Positions 19,025-26,787 of a stretch of 64,000 bases of DNA are shown piece by piece. Made by a program: the position numbers and the translations under genes. The DNA is from Lichenicoccus sp965213775. GTDB lineage: Bacteria; Pseudomonadota; Alphaproteobacteria; Acetobacterales; Acetobacteraceae. The stretch is from NCBI GenBank assembly GCA_965213775.1, contig CBDCAC010000005.1, positions 62,001 through 126,000 of the forward strand. Direction: 5' to 3'. The notes under the pieces were generated by a model. It was not told the DNA's origin. It made no database searches and saw nothing but the letters and a program-made list of their open reading frames with translations. Position 1 is the first letter of the stretch; each line of letters begins with the position of its first letter.

Positions 19025-20590
19025 CTATCCGGGCGATCGGTTCCGTTCGCTCGGATGATGCTCTGATCGCTTCGCCCCGTGCTTCGCCTTGCGCGGTTTC
19101 GCCGCTTTCGCCTCGGCGCCGAGGCCGCGCTCCCGCGCCCAGATGACGAGCGCGCTGCGGCGGTGGATCCCGAGCATGCGGTAGCTCGCCGAGACGTGGT
19201 TGCGCACCGTGTTGCGGCTGACCCCGAGCCGGCCCGCGATCTGCTCATCCGAGAGCCCCTGCGCCATCAGCCCCACCACCTCGCGCACCCGCGGGCTGAG
19301 GTCGCCGACGCCGACGCCGACGCCGGCCCCGGACGCGTCCGCAGCCTGCCGCCCGGTCAGGGCGGCGAGCTTCTCGACCACCTTCTGCCCGAACCAGGAG
19401 GTGTCCTGCATCACCGCGTCGATCGCGGTCAGCAGCTCGATCTCGGTCTGCCGGCGCTCGGTGATGTCGAACATCACCATCAGCACGCAGCGCTCGCCGT
19501 TGATCATCACGGTCTCGGCCGACAGCAGGTAGTCCCGGCTCTGCCTGTCCTTGCCGCGCAGCCTGATATCCAGGCTGCGTATGTGGCCGGTCTGCTTGGC
19601 CAGCCGCGCCACCTCGTCCTGCTCGCCGCCGCTCCACAGCCCGATCTCGGCCTCGGTGCGGCCGATCACCTCCTCGCGCCGCCAGCCGCTGGCCGCGGTG
19701 AAGGCATCGTTCACATCGAGCAGGCGCAGCCCGTCGAGGGCGACGATGACCATCGGTCCCGGCGCCATGCGGAAGGCGACGGCGAACCGCGCCTCGCTCT
19801 GCCGCAGCGCGTCCTCGGCCTGCTTGCGCGGATGCAGGTCGGCGAAGCTGAACAGCATGCACGCCGCGTCGCCGACCTCGATCGGCTGGCCGGCGACGAT
19901 GACCGTCTTGGTGTTGTCGTCGGGCAGGCGCAGGCAGGCCTCCATCTGCGGGATGGTGGCGCCGGCATGCAGGCGACGCACCGCCAGGTCGCGCTTCTCG
20001 GCCCCCTCCAGCACGTCGATCTCGTGCATCGAGCGGCCGATCACCGCCTCGCGCACGTGGCCGGTCAGCTCCAGGAAGCCCTGGTTGACCTTGACGTAGC
20101 GCATGTCGGAGAGCCGGACGATGATCGCCGGCGCCGGGTTGGCGCCGAAGGTGCGCTCGAACCGCTCCTCGGCGTTGAAGCGCTCGGTCTCGTCCTCCAG
20201 CACCAGCGCCAGGCAGTCCGGCCGGGCCTCGGAATCGGTCAGGATCAAGCTGCGTATCTGGTGCACCCAGCGCTTCTCGCCGCTGCGCGGCGCCACCTCG
20301 ACGGTGAGCTCGCCGAAGCGCTCGCCGGCGACCACGCGGTCCATCGGATACTCGTCGGGCGGCAGCCTGTGCTGGTTGCGGTAGCGCAGCTCGAAACGGT
20401 CGCGGTAGCCGCCGACGTCGCCGCCGAGCTGATCGGCGGCACTCAGCCCGTGCATGGCGAGTGCCGCCTCGTTGGCCCAGGCGATCGTGCCGTCCAGGTC
20501 GATCAGGATGACGCCCTCGGTCAGGCCGACGATGATCTGCTGCAGCTGCGTGCGGTCGGCGCGGGGGCGGGGGATGTCTTTCATCCTCAT
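19025..20590 (-). CDS. PAS-domain LuxR-family transcriptional regulator
   Basis: About 521 residues. Three PAS-like modules are visible: LTEGVILIDLDGTIAWANEA, then NPAPAIIVRLSDMRYVKVNQ, then APGPMVIVALDGLRLLDVND. Each has a following C-terminal PAC-like strand pair, and the last ends at MVMFDITERRQTEIEL. The C-terminus is a LuxR/FixJ DNA-binding domain: LSPRVREVVGLMAQGLSDEQ and AGRLGVSRNTVRNHVSASYR. No receiver or kinase domain is present, so it probably senses a ligand, redox state or light through PAS and binds DNA directly. ATG at 20590 or 20584 are both possible. The last 13 residues are encoded in part by a dispersed repeat arm (19052-19066), so the tail may be recent. Confidence 0.85.
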   Translation of the reverse strand: MRMKDIPRPRADRTQLQQIIVGLTEGVILIDLDGTIAWANEAALAMHGLSAADQLGGDVGGYRDRFELRYRNQHRLPPDEYPMDRVVAGERFGELTVEVAPRSGEKRWVHQIRSLILTDSEARPDCLALVLEDETERFNAEERFERTFGANPAPAIIVRLSDMRYVKVNQGFLELTGHVREAVIGRSMHEIDVLEGAEKRDLAVRRLHAGATIPQMEACLRLPDDNTKTVIVAGQPIEVGDAACMLFSFADLHPRKQAEDALRQSEARFAVAFRMAPGPMVIVALDGLRLLDVNDAFTAASGWRREEVIGRTEAEIGLWSGGEQDEVARLAKQTGHIRSLDIRLRGKDRQSRDYLLSAETVMINGERCVLMVMFDITERRQTEIELLTAIDAVMQDTSWFGQKVVEKLAALTGRQAADASGAGVGVGVGDLSPRVREVVGLMAQGLSDEQIAGRLGVSRNTVRNHVSASYRMLGIHRRSALVIWARERGLGAEAKAAKPRKAKHGAKRSEHHPSERNRSPG

Positions 20591-20703
20591 CAAACGCAGC
20601 AACGCGCGCGAGATGCAGGTGCCGACGTGCGACCGGGACGTCCTCGGACGCGTTGCCGCCACGACCGTGCCGGCGGCGCCGCCCACGGCACCGGGGAGCG
20701 ATC

Positions 20704-21561
20704 ATGCGGACCAGGTTCATCGAGGCCGGCGGCCTGCGCTTCGAGGTGCTGGAGCAGGGCGAGGGCGACCGGCTGGCGCTCTGCCTGCACGGCTTCCCGG
20801 AGCACGCCGTCTCGTGGCGTCACCAGATGCCGGTGCTGGCGGCACTCGGCTACCGGGTCTGGGCGGTGAACCAGCGCGGCTACGGCCGCACCACCCGGCC
20901 GGGGAGGGTGCGCGACTACGCGCTGTCGCACCTGCTGGCCGACGTGGCGGCGCTGATCGACGCCTCCGATGCTCGCAGCGTGGTGCTGATCGGTCACGAC
21001 TGGGGTGCCATGGTCGCCTGGTGCTTCGCCGCCGCGCGGATCCGGCCGCTGCGTCGGCTGGTGATCATGAACGTGCCGCATCCGCTGTGCTTTCGCGAGG
21101 CCCTGCGTCACTGGCGGCAGCTGCGCCGCTCCTGGTACATCGCCCTGTTCCAGATCCCGCTGCTGCCGGAGCGTATGCTGGCGGCGAACCGGGGCGCGGC
21201 GGTGCGTCGCATGTTCGCCCGCCTGTCGCTGCCGCCCGAGCTGCTCGCGGTCTATGCCGGACAGATCTGCGAGCCGGGTGCGGCGGGGGCGATGCTGAAC
21301 TGGTATCGCGCGATGCTGATCGATCGCCCCTCGACGGCAGCGCTCGCGCGCACCATAGAGGTACCCACCCTGGTGATCTGGGGCGAGCAGGACGTGGCGC
21401 TGGACCTGATCTGCCTCGACGGCACCGCGCGCTACGTGCGCGACCTGACGCTGCGCCGGCTGCCCGGCGTATCGCACTGGGTGCAGCAGGAGGCGCCCGA
21501 GCAGGTCAACCGCCTGCTGCGGGAGTTCCTGGCCCAGCCCCTAGAGAAGGAAGAAACCTGA
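20704..21561 (+). CDS. Alpha/beta hydrolase, epoxide hydrolase-like
   Basis: A 285-residue alpha/beta hydrolase. The oxyanion motif HGFPE, the nucleophile elbow GHDWGA (Asp99) and the late GVSHWVQQE with the catalytic His (near 259) together match epoxide hydrolases and haloalkane dehalogenases, which use Asp, not Ser. RGYGRTTRP is also typical of epoxide hydrolases. The substrate is unknown. A GGGGAGCG site lies before the ATG. Its stop overlaps the start of the aldo/keto reductase by one base (TGATG), so the two are coupled and may act on the same compound. Confidence 0.87.
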   Translation: MRTRFIEAGGLRFEVLEQGEGDRLALCLHGFPEHAVSWRHQMPVLAALGYRVWAVNQRGYGRTTRPGRVRDYALSHLLADVAALIDASDARSVVLIGHDWGAMVAWCFAAARIRPLRRLVIMNVPHPLCFREALRHWRQLRRSWYIALFQIPLLPERMLAANRGAAVRRMFARLSLPPELLAVYAGQICEPGAAGAMLNWYRAMLIDRPSTAALARTIEVPTLVIWGEQDVALDLICLDGTARYVRDLTLRRLPGVSHWVQQEAPEQVNRLLREFLAQPLEKEET

Positions 21562-22505
21562 TGAGGTATCGCAAGCTCGGTGACAGCGGCGTCGAGGTGT
21601 CCGAGATCGCCTTCGGCTCGTGGCTGACCACGTCCGGCGGGGTGCAGCGCGAGCAGGCGATCGCCTGCGTGCACCGGGCGCTCGATCGCGGCATCACCCT
21701 GATCGACACCGCCAACGTCTATGGCCGCGGTGCCGCCGAGACGGTGCTGGGCGAGGCGCTCGCCGGCCTGCCGCGCGACGGCTACGTGCTGGCGACGAAG
21801 CTGTATTTTCCGATGAGCGACAGCGATCGCGGGCTGTCGCGCGCGCAGGTGCACAAGCAGATCGACGCCTCGCTGGCCCGGCTGAGGGTCGACCATGTCG
21901 ACCTCTACCAGTGCCACCGCTACGACGGCGACACCCCGCTCGAGGAGACCATGCAGGCGCTGACCGAGGTGGTGCGCGCCGGCAAGGCCCGCTTCCTCGG
22001 CTTCTCGGAGTGGCCCGCCGAGCGGATCGAGGCGGCGCTGGCGCTGCCGGACGTCGCCAAGTTCGTCTCCAGCCAGCCGCAATACTCGCTGCTGCACCGC
22101 GACCCGGAGGCGGCGGTGATCCCGCTCTGCGCCCGCTCCGGGATCGGCCAGATCGTCTGGTCGCCGCTCGGCCAGGGCGTGCTCACTGGGAAGTACCGGC
22201 CAGGTGCGGCGATCCCGCAGGACAGCCGCGCCGCCCACGACACCATGGGCAGCATGTTCCGCCGCCAGTGGCTCGAGCCGCCGGTGCTGGAGGCGGTCGA
22301 CGCGCTGCGGCCGCTGGCCGACGAGGCCGGCCTTACGGTGGCACAGTTCGCGCTCGCCTGGGTGCTGCGCGAGGCCAACGTCTCGGCCGCGATCATCGGC
22401 GCCACGCGGCCCGAGCAGGTCGACGAAAACGTGCGCGCCTCGGGGCACGACGTGCCGGCGGCCCTGTTCGAGGAGGCGGAGCGGATCATCGGCGCGGTGA
22501 GCTGA
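21561..22505 (+). CDS. Aldo/keto reductase
   Basis: A 314-residue NADPH-dependent aldo/keto reductase of the potassium-channel beta-subunit-like group. Visible features are MRYRKLGDSGVEVSEIAFG at the N-terminus, the catalytic region DTANVYGRGAAETVLGEAL (Asp and Tyr), LATKLYFP (Lys), and DLYQCHRYD (His replacing the common QxH). NADPH contacts appear in WSPLGQGVLTGKYRPG and IIGATRPEQVDEN near the C-terminus. An AGAAGGAAG stretch before the ATG serves as ribosome binding site. It is coupled to the upstream hydrolase. The substrate is not evident. Confidence 0.9.
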   Translation: MRYRKLGDSGVEVSEIAFGSWLTTSGGVQREQAIACVHRALDRGITLIDTANVYGRGAAETVLGEALAGLPRDGYVLATKLYFPMSDSDRGLSRAQVHKQIDASLARLRVDHVDLYQCHRYDGDTPLEETMQALTEVVRAGKARFLGFSEWPAERIEAALALPDVAKFVSSQPQYSLLHRDPEAAVIPLCARSGIGQIVWSPLGQGVLTGKYRPGAAIPQDSRAAHDTMGSMFRRQWLEPPVLEAVDALRPLADEAGLTVAQFALAWVLREANVSAAIIGATRPEQVDENVRASGHDVPAALFEEAERIIGAVS

Positions 22506-22522
22506 ACGGCCTCCCCGCCCGG

Positions 22523-22540
22523 CGCCGGAATGATCCGGCG
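22523..22540. terminator. Hairpin after the aldo/keto reductase gene
   Basis: CGCCGGA-ATGA-TCCGGCG forms a perfect 7-bp stem with a 4-base loop, 18 bp after the stop codon. No T-run follows, so if it ends transcription it is a weak or Rho-assisted site. The rest of the gap to 22773 shows nothing clear. Confidence 0.35.
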
Positions 22541-22773
22541 GATGGCCGTCCCGGGACGCCGCGTGGTGCTGGCCGCCTGCATCCCGGCCGGCTCGTCCGC
22601 GACATCGCCGTCGAACGCCGGTCTGCAACCGGCGAACAGGGCGGCACAGCCGACTTCGCCTGGGCCGCCGCCGCCTTGAGCTGAGGGCGTGAAACAGCGC
22701 TGGCGGGCGGGCGCGCGTTCTGTTCCAGTGCGTGCAGCGCCGCCGCCGGGAGCGGCACCGCCGGAGGCCGCCG

Positions 22774-23208
22774 ATGCGCCGTGCCCTGATCGCTCTCCTG
22801 CTCGCCGTCTGCCTGCCGCTCCTCGTGCCGCTCGGGGCGCGCGGCGAACCGGCGCCCGCGGCTCAGGCCGCGATCCGACAGGTCATCACCGACCAGATCG
22901 AGGCACTGCGTCGCGACGACGGCGCCGCCGCCCTGGCGCTCGCCGCACCCGCGATACGCGCGAGGTTCGGTGACGTCGCGCATTTCCTGGCAATGGTGCG
23001 CGCCGGCTACCAAGTGATCGTGCGGCCGCGCTCCTTCAGCTTCGGCGGCCTTGCCGCGGGGCATGACGGGATGCTGACCCAGAAGGTGGAGCTGGTCGGC
23101 GCCGACGGGCAGGCCGCGCTGGCGCTTTACGACATGGAGCACGAGCCGGACGGCAGCTGGCGCATCGCCGGCTGCAGCCTGATCGACGGCGAGCGACTGG
23201 AGATCTGA
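22774..23208 (+). CDS. Exported DUF4864 protein
   Basis: A 144-residue protein with a Sec signal peptide (MRRALIALLLAVCLPLLVPL, cleavage near ARG-EP). The mature part matches the DUF4864 pattern: AIRQVITDQIEALRRDDGAA, FGDVAHFLAMVRAGYQVIVR, then GSWRIAGCSLI, a cone-shaped SnoaL/NTF2-like layout. The function is unknown. The ATG after GGAGGCCGCCG is preferred because it gives a standard signal peptide. A family-B repeat begins 24 bp after the stop. Confidence 0.82.
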   Translation: MRRALIALLLAVCLPLLVPLGARGEPAPAAQAAIRQVITDQIEALRRDDGAAALALAAPAIRARFGDVAHFLAMVRAGYQVIVRPRSFSFGGLAAGHDGMLTQKVELVGADGQAALALYDMEHEPDGSWRIAGCSLIDGERLEI

Positions 23209-23231
23209 TACCGACGGCCTTCGCATGTGAG

Positions 23232-23353
23232 CCAAGCGCCAGGGCTCTGCCCTGGACCCGCCCAAGGCGAAGCCTTGAGAGTCCGATTAATTTAAATTGG
23301 TTTGCAAAGGCCTAGGCCTTTGGCGGGTCTGGGCAGAGCCCAGCCTTGCCTCC
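23232..23353. repeat. Intergenic palindromic repeat, family B copy 1 (reverse orientation)
   Basis: The order is GCCAGGGCTCTGCCCTGGACC, CAAGGCGAAGCCTTG, an AT-rich core with TTAATTTAAATT, AAAGGCCTAGGCCTTT, and GGGTCTGGGCAGAGCCCAGC. This is the reverse complement order of the copies at 38291 and 60270. It lies between the convergent DUF4864 and methyltransferase genes. Confidence 0.85.
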
Positions 23354-23505
23354 TGGCGGAGAAGTCGCCAGGTTCATCGTGCCGTGACGGATACCCTGTA
23401 CCTGCTCGTCAGCGCCTCGTCGGACTGGTGGCGCTTGGGATGGTCCTCAGATGTCGTGGATGATGCCCTGAGCGTGTTGACGGTGCTCGGCTGCGCCGCG
23501 GCCGT

Positions 23506-23607
23506 CTACGGATCGAGGAACGGCCGCCAGGCACGAGTCAGTTTTCTGTCGCGCAACAGCAGATCGCCCGTGGGCACGACGTTCTCGTCTCGGATCACGC
23601 CGGACAT
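23506..23607 (-). other. Possible small ORF or gene remnant
   Basis: A 33-codon minus-strand frame (MSGVIRDENVVPTGDLLL and then RDRKLTRAWRPFLDP) has protein-like composition. It lies in a 300-bp stretch (23354-23667) without a recognisable gene. The frame stays open for a further 20 codons upstream without a better start. It may be a remnant of a decayed gene; no family is recognised. Nothing else is seen in this gap beyond the repeat. Confidence 0.2.
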
Positions 23608-23667
23608 CACGTCCGACGGGTCGGACTTTGGTGAGTCCGCGACCTGAACGCCGCTCTCGCCGGCGGC

Positions 23668-24477
23668 TCAGCTTCCGGTCTTGGCGAACTTCAGCACGAA
23701 ATTATCCGCCTCCCCGATCGCCTGATACTTGGCGCGGTCCGCCTGCCCCATCGCCAGCGTGGGGGGCAGCGTCCACACGCCCTTCGGCCAGTCGGCGGTG
23801 TCGCGCGGGTTCGCGTTCACCTCCGAGGCGCCGACCAGCCTGAAGCCGGCATGCTCGATCAGCGCCTCGGCGTAGTCCTGGCGTACGTAGCCGTCCTCGG
23901 CCTTCGGGTCCTGCGGCGTCCTGGTGTTGCCGCGATGGTCCTCGATGCCCAGGATGCCGCCCGGCTTGAGGGCGCGGCGGATCGAGGCCAGCATCGTCTC
24001 GGCGTCGCCCGCCGCCATCCAGTTGTGCAGGTTGCGGAAGGTCAGCACGAGGTCGGCACTGCCGGCGGGCGCCAGGTCCGGGTGGCGCGCGCCGAACACC
24101 GTCAGCTTGACGTGGTCGTAGATCTTGGGATGCGCGTCGAGCATCTGCCGGAACGCCGGCGACAGCGCGAAATGGCTCTCCGCGTCGTCGCCGTCGGGCG
24201 CGCCGAAGGCCGCGTAGTAGGTGCCGCGCTGGTGCAGCAGCGGCGCCAGGATCTGGGTCCAGTAGCCGCCGCCGGGCCAGATCTCGACCACGGTCGCGCG
24301 CGGCGTCACGCCGAAGAACGACAGCTCCTGCGCCGGGTGGCGCGCGCCGTCGCGGGCGACGAACTTCTCGCTGCGTGTCGGCGCGTCGAGTGCGCGCTGC
24401 AGCGCCGGCTGCATCGCCGCCGCGGCCAGCGGGAGCAGCGGCGCCAGCACGCAGCAGACGAGGATGGGCTTGCGCAT
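23668..24477 (-). CDS. SAM-dependent methyltransferase-like protein with signal peptide
   Basis: A 269-residue protein. A clear Sec signal peptide opens it (MRKPILVCCVLAPLLPLAAA, cleavage after AAA-MQ). The mature part has a class I methyltransferase layout: motif I is modified to VVEIWPGGGYWTQILAPLL, motif IV reads ADLVLTFRNLHNW, and KPGGILGIEDHRG follows. Exported proteins of this kind are found in several proteobacteria; their substrate is unknown, and it is unclear how they would obtain S-adenosylmethionine outside the cytoplasm. It lies 37 bp downstream of rsmA on the same strand and may be the last gene of the lpt-surA-rsmA run. Confidence 0.82.
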   Translation of the reverse strand: MRKPILVCCVLAPLLPLAAAAMQPALQRALDAPTRSEKFVARDGARHPAQELSFFGVTPRATVVEIWPGGGYWTQILAPLLHQRGTYYAAFGAPDGDDAESHFALSPAFRQMLDAHPKIYDHVKLTVFGARHPDLAPAGSADLVLTFRNLHNWMAAGDAETMLASIRRALKPGGILGIEDHRGNTRTPQDPKAEDGYVRQDYAEALIEHAGFRLVGASEVNANPRDTADWPKGVWTLPPTLAMGQADRAKYQAIGEADNFVLKFAKTGS

Positions 24478-24514
24478 GGTGTTGTCCCTCAGGCGGTTCG
24501 CTGGTGTAGCGTCA

Positions 24515-25351
24515 TCACAGCGAGCGGACCAGGGTGTCGTACTCGGCGATGCTCAGCGTCTCGGCGCGACGGCTGGCATCGATGCCGGCGCGCGACAGCA
24601 GCGCCTCGCCGCCGAGTGCGCGCAGCGCGCCGCGCAGCATCTTGCGCCGCTGGCCGAAGGCGGCGGCGGTCAGCCGCTCCATGTCGGCGAACCGCGCGGC
24701 CGGCGGCTGCTCGGGGTGCGGCACCAGCCCGACCACGGCGGAGAACACCTTCGGCGGCGGCCAGAAGGCGGCGGGCGGCAGGCGCATCAGCATGGCGGTG
24801 CGGCAGCACCACTGCGCCAGCACCGACAGGCGCCCGTATGCCTCGGTGCCGGGTGCGGCGCAGATGCGCGCGGCCACCTCCATCTGGAACATCAGCGTCA
24901 TGCGCTCCCAGCATGCGGCCTGGCGCAGCCAGCCGACCAGCAGCGGGGTCGCGACGTTGTAGGGCAGGTTGGCGACGATCTGGCGCGGGCGGCCGCAGCA
25001 GGCCGCGAGGTCGCGCCGGGTCGCGTCGGCCTCGACGATCTCCAGCCGCCCGGGATGGGCCTGCCCCAGCGGCGCCAGGGCTGCGACCGCGCGGCGATCG
25101 CGCTCGACCGCGACCACGCGCGCGGCCGGGCCGTCCAGCAGCGCCCGCGTCAGCCCGCCCGGTCCGGGACCCACCTCGACCACCTCGCGGCCCTCGAGAT
25201 CGCCGGCGAGCGCCGCGATCCGCGCCGTCAGGTTCAGGTCGAGCAGGAAATGCTGGCCGAGCGACTTGCGCGCATCCAGCCCGTGCCGGGCGATGGTCTG
25301 GCGCACCGAGCCGAGGCTGCCGGGGTCCAGGCCGTCCGCCGCCCCGGTCAC
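24515..25351 (-). CDS. rsmA: 16S rRNA A1518/A1519 dimethyltransferase
   Basis: RsmA (KsgA) dimethylates two adjacent adenosines in helix 45 of 16S rRNA late in 30S assembly. The 278-residue protein has KSLGQHFLLDLNLTARIA, motif I EVGPGPGGLTRALL, VAVERDRRAV, and the catalytic NLPYN motif (IVANLPYNVATPLL). The C-terminal domain has KVFSAVVGLVPHPEQ. It starts at GTG, 28 bp after surA. In many proteobacteria pdxA sits between surA and rsmA; it is absent here. Confidence 0.96.
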   Translation of the reverse strand: MTGAADGLDPGSLGSVRQTIARHGLDARKSLGQHFLLDLNLTARIAALAGDLEGREVVEVGPGPGGLTRALLDGPAARVVAVERDRRAVAALAPLGQAHPGRLEIVEADATRRDLAACCGRPRQIVANLPYNVATPLLVGWLRQAACWERMTLMFQMEVAARICAAPGTEAYGRLSVLAQWCCRTAMLMRLPPAAFWPPPKVFSAVVGLVPHPEQPPAARFADMERLTAAAFGQRRKMLRGALRALGGEALLSRAGIDASRRAETLSIAEYDTLVRSL

Positions 25352-25379
25352 GCCTCGTCGCGTCGGCGCGCCCGCGGCC

Positions 25380-26756
25380 TCAACTGGTCGACCGCATGTC
25401 GATCGAGGCGCGTCGATGCAGGTCGCGGTTGACCTGGCGCGAGACCTGCTCGACGCGCTCGTTGAGCAGCTGGTCGGCGATCTCGTCGGCGGTCTGGTCG
25501 GCGAGGTTCCGGGTATCGCGCGCGCAGACCATGATCACCGCGATGCCGTCGTTCGAGACCAGCGGCCGGGTGGCCTGCCCGGGCTTGAGCGGATCGATCA
25601 CCGCGCGCATCTGCGGGTTCAGCCGGTCCAGCCGCACGTCGCCCGGATTGGCCGGACGCGCGCCGCCGGAGGCGCCGTTGGCGGTCTCCATGTCGCTGCA
25701 GGAGCGAGCACTCTTGGAGATCGCCTCGGCGCGCGCCAGCGCCTGGCGCTGCTGCGCCGTCGGCGCCTGCGGATCGAGCGTCGAGGTGAAGGGGATGAAG
25801 GCCTGGCGCAGGTTGATCATGGTCGCGATCTCGCGTCCGACCTCGCGCTTGCCGATCAGGGTGACGACGTCGTAGCCGCCGGCGACCAGGATCGGGTTGC
25901 TGATCGCGCCGACCGGCATCTGCTGGACGATGTCGAGCACCTGCGGATCCAGCTCGTCCGCCTGCACCCAGCCGAGCGAGCCGCCCTCGAGTGCGGTCTG
26001 CGCCTGGCTGAACTGCGCCGCCACGATCGAGAACGGGGCGCCGTCATGCAGCTGACGGATCACGGTCTGGGCGAAGGCGAAGGCGTCCTGGCCGTGCTTG
26101 GGATCGTCGATCGGCACGAAGATCTCGCTGATCTGGTACTCCGGCTGGCCGACCTCGCGCTTCAGCGCCTCCTCGCGCTGCTTGATGTCTCGGTTGCTGA
26201 TGCGCGCGCGCTCGCCGAGCTGCTCGCGCAGCACGTGGGTCCAGCCGAGCTGCACGCGGATCTGGTCGATCAGCGTGGTGAGCGAGACGCCGTCCTGCTG
26301 CAGATGGTCGCGCAGCGCGTTCTGCTTCATGCTGTTGCGCTTCTCGATGTCGCCGATGGCGGCGGCGATCTGCTCGGGCGTGATCACGATCCGGCGCGAC
26401 TGGATCTCCTGCATGCGCAGCTTCTCGTCGATCAGCTGGCGGGTGATCTGCGGCTGCAGGTGCCCCTCCACCTCGTCGTTCACCGGCAGGCCGGTGGACA
26501 GCGCGAACAGCCGCGAGCGGTTGTCGACGTCGCGCCGGGTGATGATGGCGCCGTTCACCACCGCGACGATGGCGTCCTGCGACTGCCCCGCCTGCGGGTC
26601 GGGCGAGGCGGCCTGCTCGTGCGGCGCCGTGTGGGCCGGATGGGTGGCGGCGATCGCCGGCGGCGCCAGGATCAGGGCCAGGATCAGGGCCAGTAGGGCG
26701 ATGCTAGGCAGGGCCGGGCTAGGCAGGACCGGGCTAGGCAGGACCGGAAGGCGCAT
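25380..26756 (-). CDS. surA: Periplasmic chaperone / peptidyl-prolyl isomerase SurA
   Basis: SurA escorts outer-membrane proteins, including LptD, through the periplasm. The protein of about 458 residues has a signal peptide with an unusual Leu-Pro-Ser repeat. The SurA N-terminal chaperone domain follows (IVAVVNGAIITRRDVDNRSR, LIDEKLRMQEIQSRRIVIT), and then one parvulin domain (YQISEIFVPIDD..GGSLGWVQADEL..GGYDVVTLIGKRE). A second rotamase domain is much diverged or missing (RPLVSNDGIAVIMV remains). The ATG at 26756 gives a normal signal peptide; an ATG at 26783 would add nine residues. The gene follows lptD closely, matching its job in LptD assembly. Confidence 0.92.
   Translation of the reverse strand: MRLPVLPSPVLPSPALPSIALLALILALILAPPAIAATHPAHTAPHEQAASPDPQAGQSQDAIVAVVNGAIITRRDVDNRSRLFALSTGLPVNDEVEGHLQPQITRQLIDEKLRMQEIQSRRIVITPEQIAAAIGDIEKRNSMKQNALRDHLQQDGVSLTTLIDQIRVQLGWTHVLREQLGERARISNRDIKQREEALKREVGQPEYQISEIFVPIDDPKHGQDAFAFAQTVIRQLHDGAPFSIVAAQFSQAQTALEGGSLGWVQADELDPQVLDIVQQMPVGAISNPILVAGGYDVVTLIGKREVGREIATMINLRQAFIPFTSTLDPQAPTAQQRQALARAEAISKSARSCSDMETANGASGGARPANPGDVRLDRLNPQMRAVIDPLKPGQATRPLVSNDGIAVIMVCARDTRNLADQTADEIADQLLNERVEQVSRQVNRDLHRRASIDMRSTS
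26703..26747. repeat. Three tandem 15-bp repeats in the surA signal-peptide region
   Basis: Units GCTAGGCAGGGCCGG, GCTAGGCAGGACCGG and GCTAGGCAGGACCGG are joined head to tail. On the coding strand they specify repeated Pro-Val/Ala-Leu-Pro-Ser units within the SurA signal peptide. Fifteen bases keep frame, so copy-number change would lengthen or shorten the signal peptide by five residues. Confidence 0.9.
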
Positions 26757-26787
26757 GAATGAGCTCTTTCTCGACGTGACCATCGGC

